Part shown: piece by piece, positions 9,097 through 21,300 of the stretch
Position numbering within the stretch: position 1 is the stretch's first letter
Layout: each line of letters starts with the position of its first letter
Assembly (NCBI RefSeq): GCF_000198775.1
Contig: NC_014722.1
Location: 1,991,386-2,055,385, forward strand
Origin: Mycetohabitans rhizoxinica HKI 454
GTDB taxonomy: Bacteria > Pseudomonadota > Gammaproteobacteria > Burkholderiales > Burkholderiaceae
Length of the DNA: 64,000 nucleotides
Reading direction: 5' to 3'
Program-made: the position numbers and the translations under genes
The notes under the pieces: generated by a model
What the model saw: only the letters and a program-made list of their open reading frames with translations
Told to the model about the DNA's origin: nothing
Databases searched by the model: none

Positions 9097-12000
9097 TCAT
9101 GCCGCCTGTAGCACATTCAGTTTATGTCTTAGAATGCAACCAATCTGTGCAGTAGGCGCGGGCAACTCCATGTCGTAATGTTGGCAGGCAATGTCGTAAA
9201 CCTCAATATTACCCATTACGTAAGGCTGCCATACCTCCGGTGAAATGGGTTGAGTCAATGCATCTCGTGCCATTGTCGCCCTGAAAAACAACATATCGCC
9301 ACTGTAAATACGTGGCGAAAAACGTTGAACAAGCTGCATATTATTTTGCAGCACTGCACGGGTTTTCTCCCACAAATAGCGGCCGGCTTCCGACAGACTG
9401 CCTGCAGCGTGGCGTACAAACAGATGATAAAAATCGTCTTCGTTGATCTCTGGCTTATTATCCCATTGCACATAATCTGGCGTCGCATCGAGCACCGCTA
9501 GCAACGCAACCCGCTCACCCTGTTGTTCAAGCTGCGTTGCCATGCTATGGACCACTTTTCCGCCAAATGACCAACCTAGCAGGTAGTAAGGCCCGCATGG
9601 TTGAATACGGCGGATTTGCTGAATATAGTCTATCGCCATCGCTTCGATCGTGACGGCAGGCAACGAGCCACCGTCGAGTCCACGAGCTTGTAGACCATAG
9701 ATCGGTTGATCTGCCTCCAAATGACTCACCAGGCCTCGATAGTGCCAACTTAGCCCAGTGACAGGATGGACACAGAAAAGCGCAGGTCGGGCGCCATGAG
9801 GTTGAATCGGCAGTAGCACAGCAAAGGACTCATCCTGCACGTTCTCTTGTGCCGATACACGCTGCGCTAGCACGGCAAGGGTCGGTGCTTCGAACAGGAC
9901 AGGCATCGGAATGGAGATACCCAAAGCGGTGCGGCTCCGACTGATCATCTGCACCGCGAGCAGCGAATGTCCCCCCAGTGCGAAGAAATTATCGTGTCGG
10001 CTCACTTGCTCCACGCCGAGCAGCTCGGACCAAATCTCGGCCAGCGTGGTCTCGCACTCGCCCTGCGGCGCCTCGTACGCCTGGTGCGCAAACGCCTGCG
10101 CGTCCGGTGCCGGCAACGCGCGCCGATCTAGCTTGCCATTGGGCGTGAGCGGCAACGCATCGAGCCGCACAAACGCGCTAGGCACCATGTACTCAGGCAG
10201 CGTTGCCGCTACATGCGTACGAAAGGTGCCCGCTAACGCCTCATCGGGCTCGGCCACCACATACGCTACCAAGCGTTTATCTTGGCCCTCGCCCATGGCC
10301 AGCACCACCGCCTCGTGCACCTGCGGCTGCTGAACCAGGCGCGCCTCGATCTCGCCCAATTCAATCCGAAAGCCCCGGATCTTCACCTGATGGTCATTGC
10401 GGCCCAGAAACTCTAAATTGCCATCGGGTAAATAACGCGCCAAATCGCCCGTCTTGTACATCCGCGCGTTGGGATCTCGAGAGAACGGATCGTGCACAAA
10501 GCGCTCGGCGGTCAGTTCCGGGCGGTTCAGGTAGCCACGCGCCACACCCGCACCCCCAATATACAATTCACCCACCGCGCCCAACGGTACCGGCTGACCG
10601 TAGCTATCCAATAGATAAATCTGCGTGTTTGCGATCGGACGACCGATGCAGCGCCAGTGATCACTATCACCTACTATTTCATATATCGTAACGATAATCG
10701 TTGTTTCAGTCGGACCATAAGTATTCAATAAGCGCGCCTGATGGCCTCCTGCTAACCATGCACTTTGTGCCGATACGCTTAATGTGTCTCCGCCAATGAG
10801 AATCGCACGTACGCTGTTTGCAACAGCAACTTTTTCCTGAATTAATTGTGCCCAGAACTGAGTGGGTAGGTCTACCAAGCTTACGCGGTTTGCTTCGCAA
10901 AAATCCCAAAATTGCTTGGCGTCTGCCAGCCAAGCATCCGTTCTCAAAACTAACGTTGCGCCATAGCATAAAGTGCAAAAAATTTCTTCGACTGATGCAT
11001 CGAAAGATAACGAAGAAAATTGCAAAAGGCGATCTCGCGAACTCAGTTCAAGTCGCTGCGCCACCACTATTCCATGGTTGACTACACTACTGTGCTGGAC
11101 CAAAACACCTTTTGGTATGCCAGTGGAACCGGATGTATAGATCACGTACGCAAGATGACAGGACGTCAGCGCAGGCAACGAGGGGTTCGTGTCCGCCTGC
11201 TTCGGCAGCGTGTTTGGGTCCAGCACCGTGCGATGAGCCAAGGCCGCCTCACCCAGCGCCGCCCGGCCCGCCGCATCGGCCAGCACAATGTCCGGTGCCG
11301 CATCCGTGAGAATATGCGCGAGCCGCGCACCTGGATACGCCGGATCCAGCGGCACGTACGCTCCGCCCGCTTTCAAAATCGCCAATAGCCCCACCACCAT
11401 CGCGGGACTGCGCTCCACACAGATCGCCACTCGTGCATCGGGCACAACACCCAGCTCAATCAACTGATGTGCCAAGCGATTCGCTTGCGCATTCAACTGA
11501 GCGTAGCTGAGCGTCTGCTCCTCATAGACCAGTGCTGTCGCCTGTGGCGTGCGCTCCACTTGCGCTTCAAATAGCTGGTGAATACATTGGTGTGACGGAT
11601 AGTCTTGCTGCGTCGCGTTCCACGTCTCGAGCAATAACGTACGCTCAGCCGACGTCAGCAACTGAACACGCGTGACCGGATGCTGGTCGTCAGCGGCCAT
11701 CGACTGCAACATCGTCTGCAAATACCCGACGTGTCGCTCGATCGTCGCGCGATCGAACAGCGCCGTCGCATAATTCAGCCAGCCGACAACCTCCCCATCT
11801 GCTTCATATAGGTGCAGGTCCAGATCGAACTTGGCCACGCCATCAGCCAAGTCCGCTGGCGTGACTTCCAGCTCCGGCAGATCCCACACGGCACGCTCGT
11901 TGTTTTGCCACGCGAACATCACCTGAAACAGCGGCGTATGCTCGAGCCGACGCGGCGGCTGCACAATCTCCACCACCTGCTCAAATGGCAAGTCCTGATG

Positions 12001-12357
12001 CGCTTGCGCCTCCAACGTCGTGCGCCGTACCCGCTCGAGCAACTGCGCCGGGCTCGGCGCACCCGACACATCCACACGCAGCGCCAGCGTGTTCACAAAG
12101 AAGCCAATCAGCGGCTCAATCTGAGGATGGTGACGATTGGCGCTCGGCGTGCCAATGACCAGATCGTCTTGCCCCGACAGGCGTGCGAGCACCGCGCTCC
12201 ACGCCGCCAGCACCGTCATAAATAGCGTCGCGCCCTGGGCTTGGCTTAAACGCTTCAAGGCTCGCGTGATGGGTGCATCAATCCGAATCGGCACCCGTGC
12301 CCCCGCAAACGATTGCTGCGCCGGGCGTGGCCGGTCAGTGGGCAGCGCCAGCAGCAC
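9097..12357 (-). CDS. Five-module NRPS, C-terminal part (end of C5, A5, T5, thioesterase)
   Basis: This is the continuation, in another frame, of the large NRPS at 12335-25696. It begins inside a condensation domain at LALPTDRPRPAQQSF, a segment present in the sister C domains of modules 3 and 4. It continues with an A domain (TSGSTGIPKG), a carrier domain (ALGGHSLLA) and a C-terminal thioesterase (GWSFGG, complement of about 9561-9578). The A-domain code reads DAEDLGTIIK in my manual alignment. E239 and D278 suggest a basic substrate such as Lys or Orn. The first Met here is not a real start: the apparent ORF exists only because of one extra G near 12448. If the lesion is real, this part would not be made as a functional unit unless frameshifting or internal initiation occurs. 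Confidence 0.9.
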   Translation of the reverse strand: MLLALPTDRPRPAQQSFAGARVPIRIDAPITRALKRLSQAQGATLFMTVLAAWSAVLARLSGQDDLVIGTPSANRHHPQIEPLIGFFVNTLALRVDVSGAPSPAQLLERVRRTTLEAQAHQDLPFEQVVEIVQPPRRLEHTPLFQVMFAWQNNERAVWDLPELEVTPADLADGVAKFDLDLHLYEADGEVVGWLNYATALFDRATIERHVGYLQTMLQSMAADDQHPVTRVQLLTSAERTLLLETWNATQQDYPSHQCIHQLFEAQVERTPQATALVYEEQTLSYAQLNAQANRLAHQLIELGVVPDARVAICVERSPAMVVGLLAILKAGGAYVPLDPAYPGARLAHILTDAAPDIVLADAAGRAALGEAALAHRTVLDPNTLPKQADTNPSLPALTSCHLAYVIYTSGSTGIPKGVLVQHSSVVNHGIVVAQRLELSSRDRLLQFSSLSFDASVEEIFCTLCYGATLVLRTDAWLADAKQFWDFCEANRVSLVDLPTQFWAQLIQEKVAVANSVRAILIGGDTLSVSAQSAWLAGGHQARLLNTYGPTETTIIVTIYEIVGDSDHWRCIGRPIANTQIYLLDSYGQPVPLGAVGELYIGGAGVARGYLNRPELTAERFVHDPFSRDPNARMYKTGDLARYLPDGNLEFLGRNDHQVKIRGFRIELGEIEARLVQQPQVHEAVVLAMGEGQDKRLVAYVVAEPDEALAGTFRTHVAATLPEYMVPSAFVRLDALPLTPNGKLDRRALPAPDAQAFAHQAYEAPQGECETTLAEIWSELLGVEQVSRHDNFFALGGHSLLAVQMISRSRTALGISIPMPVLFEAPTLAVLAQRVSAQENVQDESFAVLLPIQPHGARPALFCVHPVTGLSWHYRGLVSHLEADQPIYGLQARGLDGGSLPAVTIEAMAIDYIQQIRRIQPCGPYYLLGWSFGGKVVHSMATQLEQQGERVALLAVLDATPDYVQWDNKPEINEDDFYHLFVRHAAGSLSEAGRYLWEKTRAVLQNNMQLVQRFSPRIYSGDMLFFRATMARDALTQPISPEVWQPYVMGNIEVYDIACQHYDMELPAPTAQIGCILRHKLNVLQAA

Positions 12358-15300
12358 CGGTGCATCGGCCAGCGCCGTGTGCCAGTATTCGCTTTGCGCT
12401 TGTAGCCGCTCGCCCGAGAGCCACTGTCGCTGCCAGGCCGCATAATCGGGGATATTGGATCGTCAGCGCCGGTAATGGATCGGCCGGCTCACCGCAGGCG
12501 GCGCGATACAACGTATTCAATTCGCGCACCATCACGCTGATTGACCAACCATCCGACACGATATGGTGCTGCACGAGCAGCATTACGTATTCGTCGTCAG
12601 CCAACTGCATCCCGCACGCACGCATGAGCGGGCCACGGGCCAGGTCGAACGGCGCTTGGGACGCCTCAGCGCTCAGGCGCACCAACTGCGCCTGCGCATC
12701 CGGCACGCCGCGCAGATCATGCCAGGCCATCGGCACCCCCACCTCGGCGGGCAACAGTTGCACCTGCGGCTGACCGTCAACGCTGACGAACACCGAGCGC
12801 AGCGCTTCGTGACGCACAAACAGCGCATCCAGCGCTTGCTGCCACGCAGTGACATTAAGCGTGCCGTGCAGGCGCAATGCCATCGACATATGATACGAGT
12901 CGCTCGCGCCGTCGAGTTGCGCGAGGAACCACAGCCGTTGCTGCGCGAACGACAGTGGCAACGCACCGTCACGCGACACCGGCGTGATCACTGGCAGCAC
13001 GGCGCTGTCCGTACGTTGCGCATCCAATGCCGCGGCTAACCCGGCCAGCGTCGGCGCAGCAAACAGCGTCGCCAGCGGCAATGCGATGCCCAGCACGGCC
13101 ATCCGGTTCATCAAGCGCACCGCGAGCAATGAATGCCCCCCGAGCGCGAAGAAATTATCGTGCCGGCCGATCGGATTGACCCCAAGCAATTCGGACCAAA
13201 TCTGAGCCAACGCAGTTTCGAGCTCGCCCTGTGGCGCCTCATACACTTGCAGCGCAAAAGCCGCGCCATCCGGCGCCGGCAGCGCACGCGGGTTCAGCTT
13301 GCCGCTCAATGTCAAAGGCAACGTTTTAAGCTGCACGAACGCGACCGGCACCATGTAATCCGGAAGCGTTTGGCTGAGATAGGCTTTGAGTTCGACCGGT
13401 GTCATCGCTCCACCATCAACCGCAACCCAATAGGCCACCAAGCGTCTGTCACCCGGATGATCCTCGCGTGACACCACCGCTGACTGCGCGATGCTCGGAT
13501 GCTTGACCAATGCCGCTTCGATTTCGCTAAGCTCAATACGAAAGCCCCGAATCTTGATCTGCTGATCTACGCGGCCGATATATTCCAACTGCCCATCCAA
13601 GCGCCATCTTGCCACGTCGCCCGTTCGGTATAGCCGTTCGCCGGGTCCAAATGGGCTCGGTATAAAGCGTTCGGCACTCAGTTCAGGTTGGTTGATATAG
13701 CCACGCGCCACCCCCACGCCCGCAATATACAACTCGCCCTTCACGCCTAGCGGCATGAGCTCCAAATGCTGCCCCAGCACATAAACTCGCACATTGGGCA
13801 CAGGTTGACCGATCGGCACCCTTCCTTCCTGCTGGGCGTCGGCCTTGAACCACGTTGACGCCATCGTGCATTCGCTTGGACCGTATTGATTGACCACTGT
13901 TACTTGAAGGCCAAACGCCTTATGCACCTGTTCACATACACTCGCCTCTAGCGGCTCACCAGAGGTCAAGATAGTGTTCAACGAGGATGCAATGGGACCC
14001 TTCGGTACACTTTCACAAAGACTACGCAAAAGGCTTGGCGTGATACTCAACAGTTTCGTCACGGACCTTTCGCGAATCACCGATATATATTGGCCTGGCT
14101 CTTTCGCCTGCTCATTGGGCACGATGATCACGCGCGCGCCTGCTGTCAACGGACCAAACAAGTCGCGCACACAGGGGTCAAAGGCAAGACCCGTAATATT
14201 TAAAATAGTATCCGCACACGTGATGGCGTAATGGCGAGTCAGAAAACTTAAATAATTGACAACGCCACGATGCGAATGCATCACCCCTTTAGGCTGCCCT
14301 GTCGAACCTGAGGTATAGATAATGTAAGCAAGATGCTCGGCGGTGACTCCACTGTCCAGTCGTGTCTTGGGACACGCGGCAATCTTGGCCCAATCCATAT
14401 CCAGATCAATACGTCGTGCCTGGATTTCAGGCAGCCTCGCTTCAAGATGGGATTGCGTCACCAAGACCGCGACGCTCGCCTGGCGCAACATAGACGTTAA
14501 GCGCTCGGCAGGATGGCTTGGATCCAGCGGCAAATATGCACCGCCCGCTTTCAGAATGCCTAATAGGCCAATGACTGCCTCAAGCGAGCGCTCGGCGCAT
14601 AGTCCCACCACGACTTCCGGACCCACATCTAAGGTACGGAGGTAATGCGCCAGTTGGTTTGCCCTCTCGTTTAATTGCGCATAGCTAAGCGTCTGATCCT
14701 CATAGACCAATGCCGTCACATCCGGCGTGCGCTCCACCTGCGCTTCGAACAACTGGTGAATACATTGGTGCGCCGGATAGTCCCGCTGCGTCGCGTTCCA
14801 CGTCTGCAGTAACAACGTGCGCTCGGCCGGCGACAGCAATTCGACGCGCGTCACCGGGTGCGATGTGTCAGCGGCCATCGCCTGCAACATCGTTTGCAGA
14901 TAGCCGACGTGCCGCTCGATCGTCGCGTGATCGAACAACGCCGTCGCATAGTGCAGAACGCCGATCATCTCTCCACCGGCTTCATGCATGTGCAGGTTCA
15001 AATCGAACTTGGCCACCTCGTGATCCCGGCCAGCGGACGTGACCTCCAGCCCCGGCAAGGCCCACGTGCCGCGCTCGTTGCTCTGCCACACGAACATCAC
15101 CTGAAACAGCGGCGTATGATCAAGCCGCCTCGGCGGCTGCACAATCTCCACCACCTGCTCGAACGGCAAGTCCTGATGCGCTTGCGCCTCCAGTGCCGTG
15201 CGCCGCACCCGCTCAAGCAGCTGTGTGGCGCTCGGCTCGCCCGACACATCCAGGCGCAACGCCAGCGTGTTCACAAAAAAGCCAATCAATGGCTCAATCT

Positions 15301-18300
15301 GAGGATGGTGACGATTGGCACTGGCCGTGCCAATGACCAGATCGTCTTGCCCCGACAACCGCGCGAGCACCGCGCTCCACGCGGCCAGCACCGTCATGAA
15401 TAGCGTCGCGCCTTGCGCTTGGCTCCAACGCTTGAGCTCACGGGTTGTCTGCGCATCGATCCGAATTGGCACATGCGCGCCGGCAAACGATTGCTGCGCC
15501 GGGCGCGGTCGGTCGGTCGGCAACGTCAGCAGCACCGGTGCATCGGCCAGCTGCGTGCGCCAGTACTCACTTTGCGCCTTAAGCCGCTCACCCGAGAGCC
15601 ACTGACGCTGCCACGCCGCATAATCCGGATATTGGATCGTCAGTGCCGGCAGCGGATCCGTCTGTCCGTCACAGGCCGCGCGATACAACGTATTCAATTC
15701 GCGCACCAGCACCCCGACCGACCAGCCATCCGACACGATATGGTGCTGCACGAGTAGCATCACGTATTCGTCATCGGCCACTTGAATGCCGCACGCGCGC
15801 ATCAGCGGGCCACAGGCCAGGTCGAACGGCGCTTGGGCGGCCTCGGCGCTGAGTTGGACAAGCTGAGTAGCCGCGTCAGACACGCCGCGCAGGTCATGCC
15901 AGGTCATCGGCATCCCCGTCTCGGCGGGCAACAGCTGCACCTGCGGCTGACCGTCAACGCTGACGAACACCGAGCGCAGCGCTTCGTGACGCGCCCATAG
16001 CGCATCCAGTGCTTGTTGCCACGCGATGGGGTTCAATGTACCGCGCAGGCGCAATGCCATCGGCATATGATACGTATCGCTCGCACTATCGAGCTGCGCA
16101 AAAAACCACAGCCGTTGCTGCGCGAACGACAGCGGCAGTGCACCGTCACGCGAGACCGGCGTGATCGCGGGTAGCACCGCACCGTCTGACGCGCGTTGCG
16201 CCTCGAGTACCGCAGCCAAGCCGGCCAATGTGGGTGCAGCAAACAACGTCGCTAGCGGCAATGCGATGCCCAGCGCAGCTACCCGATTCATTAAGCGCAC
16301 CGCGAGCAGCGAATGGCCACCGAGCGCGAAGAAATTGTCATGCCGACCGACCGGCTCCACACCGAGCAATTCGGACCAAATCTGAGCCAGCGTGATCTCG
16401 AGCTCGCCCTGCGGTGCCTCATACGCCTGGTGCGCAAACGCGTCAGCGCTGGGTGCTGGCAACGCTCGCCGATCCAGCTTGCCGTTCGGTGTCAGCGGCA
16501 ATGCATCGAGTCGCACGAATGCACTGGGCACCATGTACTCAGGCAACGCGGCCGCCACATGCGTGCGCAACGTGCCCGCTAACGCGTCATCGGGATCGGC
16601 CACCACATACGCGACTAGCCGTTTATCTTGGCCTTCGCCTGTTGCCAATACCACCGCGTCGCGCACCAGCGTATGCTGAGCCAAGCATGTCTCGATCTCA
16701 CCGAGCTCAATGCGAAAGGCCCGGATCTTGACTTGATGATCATTGCGGCCCAGGAATTCCAAGTTACCGTCCGGTAAATACCGCGCCAGGTCCCCTGTCT
16801 TGTACATCCGCGCATAGGGTTCAGAGGCGAACGGATCGTGCACAAAACGCTCGGCCGTCAATTCGGGGCGATTTAAATAGCCGCGTGCCACCCCGGCGCC
16901 ACCAATATACAGCTCCCCCACCGCGCCCAGCGGCACCGGCTGACCGTAGCGGTCGAGCAGGTAAATGCGCGTGTTCGCGATCGGCCGGCCAATAGGAATG
17001 CTGACGATGCCTTCCCGAATAGCGTTAATTCTATACGTCGTTGTAAACGTCGTACTTTCGGTTGGGCCATACCCGTTAATCAGTTGCTGAGGTGGCATAC
17101 CCTTTAACACTTTCGCCACCACGCTGGCATCCAGTGCATCCCCTCCTACAATCAACGCCTTGAGTTGCGGAAAAACCGGCCCTAGTTCTATAAACAACTG
17201 ATTAAACAGCCCAACGGTGAGCCACAAGATGCTAATGCGCTGTTCCTGCAAGGTTTGAGCAAAAGCAGCGGGATTGAGCACCGTGTCGCGACTGATAACG
17301 ACAGCCGTGGCACCGTTGAGTAGCGGAGCCCAGATTTCAAAAGTACTCGCGTCAAATGCTGGGTTGGCTGCAAGCGCCACACGATCAGCAGCCCCAACAT
17401 CGAGATAACCATTGTTGATGACCAGTCGGGCAATGGAGCGATGCTCGACCATCACGCCCTTGGGCATACCCGTGGAACCGGACGTATAGATCACATACGC
17501 AAGATGGCGGGACGTCAGTGCCGGTACCGACGGATTAGTCTCCCGCTGCGCCGGGAGCCTGTTCGGATCGAGCACCGTGCGATGAGCCAAGGCCGCCTCA
17601 CCCAGCGCCGCCTGGCCCGCTGCATCGGCCAACACAATGTCCGGCGCCGCATCGGCGAGAATATGCGCGAGCCGCGCGCCTGGATACGCTGGATCGAGTG
17701 GTACATACGCACCACCCGCCTTCAGAATCGCCAGCAGCCCCACCACCATCGCCGGGCTGCGCTGCACGCAGATCACCACCCGGGCATCCGGCACAACACC
17801 CAGTTCAATGAGCTGATGTGCCAAGCGATTCGCCCGCGCATTGAGCTCCGTGTAGCTTAATGCTTGGTCTTCGTACACCAATGCTATGGCTTCAGGCATG
17901 CGCTCGGCCTGCGCTTCGAACAACTGGTGAATGCATTGGTGCGCCGGATAGTCCCGCTGCGTCGCGTTCCACGTCTGCAGCAGCAACGTACGCTCGGCCG
18001 GCGATAGCAATTCAACGCGCGTCACCGGATACGCTGCGTCAGCAGCCATCGCCTGCAGCATCGTCTGCAAATACCCGACGTGTCGCTCAATCGTCGCTCG
18101 ATCGAACAGCGCCGTCGCATAATTCAGCCCGCCGACAATCTCCCCACCTGCTTCATATAGGTGCAGGTCTAAATCGAATTTGGCTACATCATAAGCCAAG
18201 TCCGCTGGCGTGACTTCTAACGCCGGCAGATCCCACACGGCACGCTCGTTGTTCTGCCACGCGAACATCACCTGGAACAGCGGCGTATGCTCGAGCCGCC

Positions 18301-21300
18301 TCGGTGGCTGCACAATCTCCACCACTTGCTCAAACGGCATATCCTGATGCGCTTGCGCCTCCAGCGTCGTGCGCCGCACCCGCTCGAGCAACTGCGCCGC
18401 GCTCGGCTCGCCGGACACATCCAGGCGCAACGCCAGCGTATTCACAAAGAAGCCAATCAATGGCTCAATCTGAGGATGGTGGCGATTGGCGCTGGGCGTG
18501 CCAATGACCAGATCCTCTTGTCCCGACAGCCGCGCGAGCACCGCACTCCATGCCGCGAGCACTGTCATGAATAGCGTCGCACCTTGCGCTTGGCTCAAAC
18601 GCTTGAGCTCATGGGTTGTCTGCGCATCGATCCGAATCGGTACACAGGCCCCCGCAAACGATTGCTGCGCCGGACGCGGCCGGTCAGTCGGTAGCGCCAG
18701 CAACACCGGGGCACCGGCCAGCTGCGTGCGCCAGTACGCGCTTTGCGCCTCAAGCCGCTCACCCGTGAGCCACTGCCGCTGCCACACCGCATAATCCTGA
18801 TATTGGATCGTCAGCGCCGGCAATGGATCGGCCGACTCACCACAGGCGGCGCGATACAACGTATTCAATTCACGCACCAGCACCCCGACCGACCAGCCAT
18901 CCGACACGATATGGTGCTGCACGAGCAGCATCACGTACTCGTCATCGGCCAACTGCATCCCGCACGCACGCGCGAGCGGGCCACGGGCCAGATCGAACGG
19001 CGCTTGGGCCGCCTCGGCGTTCAGTCGCACCAACTGCGCCTGCGCATCAGACACGCCGCGCAGGTCATGCCAGGCCATCGGCACGCCCGTCTCGGCGGGC
19101 AACAGCTGCACCTGCGGCTGACCGTCAACGCTAACGAACACCGAGCGCAGCGCTTCGTGACGCGCAAATAGCGCATCCAGTGCCAGCTGCCACGCGGTGA
19201 CGTTAAGCGTGCCGCGCAGCCGCAGTGCCAGCGAGATATGATACGAGTCGCTCGCACCATCGAGCTGTGCAAGGAACCACAGCCGTTGCTGCGCGAACGA
19301 CAACGGCAGTGCACCGTCACGCGACACCGGCGTGATCACGGGCAGCACGGCACGGTCCGTGCGGTGCGCATTCAATGCCGCGGCTAACCCGGCCAGCGTC
19401 GGCGCAGCAAACAACGTGGCCAGCGGCAATACGATGCCCAGCATGGCCACTCGGTTCATCAAGCGCACTGCCAGCAGCGAATGGCCGCCCAACGCGAAGA
19501 AGCTGTCGTGTCGGCTGATTCTCTCCACGCCCAACAGCTCGGACCAGATTGCTGCTAACGTGGTCTCCAATTCATCCTGCGGCGCCTCGTACGCTTGATG
19601 CGCGAACGCTTGTGCATCGGGCGCCGGCAATGCCCGCCGATCCAGCTTGCCGTTCGGTGTCAGAGGGAATGCGTCAAGCTGAACGAACGCACTGGGCACC
19701 ATGTAATCAGGCAACGCTGCCGCCACATGCGTGCGCAAGATACCTGCTAACGCGTCATCGGGATTGGCCACCACATACGCGACCAGCCGTTTATCTTGGC
19801 CTTCGCCTGTTGCCAATACCACCGCGTCGCGCACCAGCGTATGCTGAGCCAAGCATGCCTCGATCTCACCGGGCTCAATGCGAAAGCCGCGGATCTTGAT
19901 TTGATGGTCGTTGCGACCGAGGAATTCCAAGTTTCCATCGGGCAAATACCGCGCCAAATCCCCGGTCTTGTACATCCGTGCATTGGGCTCGTCCGAGAAC
20001 GGGTCGCGCACAAAGCGCTCGGCCGTCAGCTCGGGACGATTCAGATAGCCACGCGCGACCCCCGCGCCGCCAATATACAGCTCACCCACTGCGCCCAGTG
20101 GCACCGGCTGACCGTAGCGGTCGAGCAGGTAAATGCGCGTGTTCGCAATCGGTCGGCCAATTGGGATACTGACGATGTCTTCCCGAATAGCGTTAATTCT
20201 ATACGTCGTTGCAAACGTCGTACTTTCGGTCGGGCCATACCCGTTAATCAGTTGCCGCGGTGGCGTACCCTTTAGCACTTGCGCCACCACGCTGGCATCC
20301 AGTGCATCCCCTCCTACAATCAACGCCTTGAGTTGAGGGAAAATCGGCCCTAGCTCTATAAACGACTGATTAAACAGCCCAACGGTGAGCCACAAGATGC
20401 TAATGCGCTGTTCCTGCAAGGTTTGAGCAAAAGCAGCGGGATTGAGCACCGTATCGCGATTGATAACGACAGCCGTGGCACCGTTGAGTAGCGGAGCCCA
20501 GATTTCAAAAGTACTCGCGTCAAATGCTGGGTTGGCTGCAAGCGCCACACGATCAGCAGCCCCGACATCGAGATAACCATTGTTGATGACCAGTCGGGCA
20601 ATGGAGCGATGCTCGACCATCACGCCCTTGGGCATACCCGTGGAACCGGACGTATAGATCACATACGCGAGATGGCGGGACGTCAGTGCCAGCACCGACG
20701 GATTGGTGTCCGCCCGCGCCGGCAATACATTCGGATCGAGCACCGTGCGCGACGCGAGCGTCGCCTCACCGAGAGCGGCCCGACCCACCGCATCGGCCAA
20801 CACAATGTCCGGCGCCGCATCCGTGAGGATATGCGCGAGCCGCTCGCCCGGATAGCTTGGGTCGAGCGGCACATACGCCCCACCCGCCTTCAGAATCGCC
20901 AACAGCCCCACCACCATCGCCGGGCTGCGTTCGACACAGATCGCCACGCGCGCATCGGGCTTAACGCCCAACTCGATCAACTGATGCGCCAAGCGATTCG
21001 CCTGTGCATTGAGCTGCGCGTAGCTCAGCGTCCGCTCTTCAACCACCAACGCCGGCGCCAGGGGCGTGCGCTCGACCTGCGCTTCGAACAATTGATGAAT
21101 GCATTGATGCGCCGGATAGTCCTGCTGCGTCGCGTTCCACGTCTCAAACAGTAAGGTGCGCTCCTCTTTAGGTAGCACCTCCAACTGCTCGACCGGCCAC
21201 TCGGGTGTCGTCTCCAGTGCCTCAGCCAGACTCTCTAGCACCTGCTGCATATACCCGCACACCTGATCCGGGTCTAGCGACGTCACCACCTGCGCCGTCA

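Noticed and set aside
9250..9501. Plus-strand ORF inside the thioesterase end of the NRPS
   Set aside because: Antisense shadow of a clear thioesterase domain.
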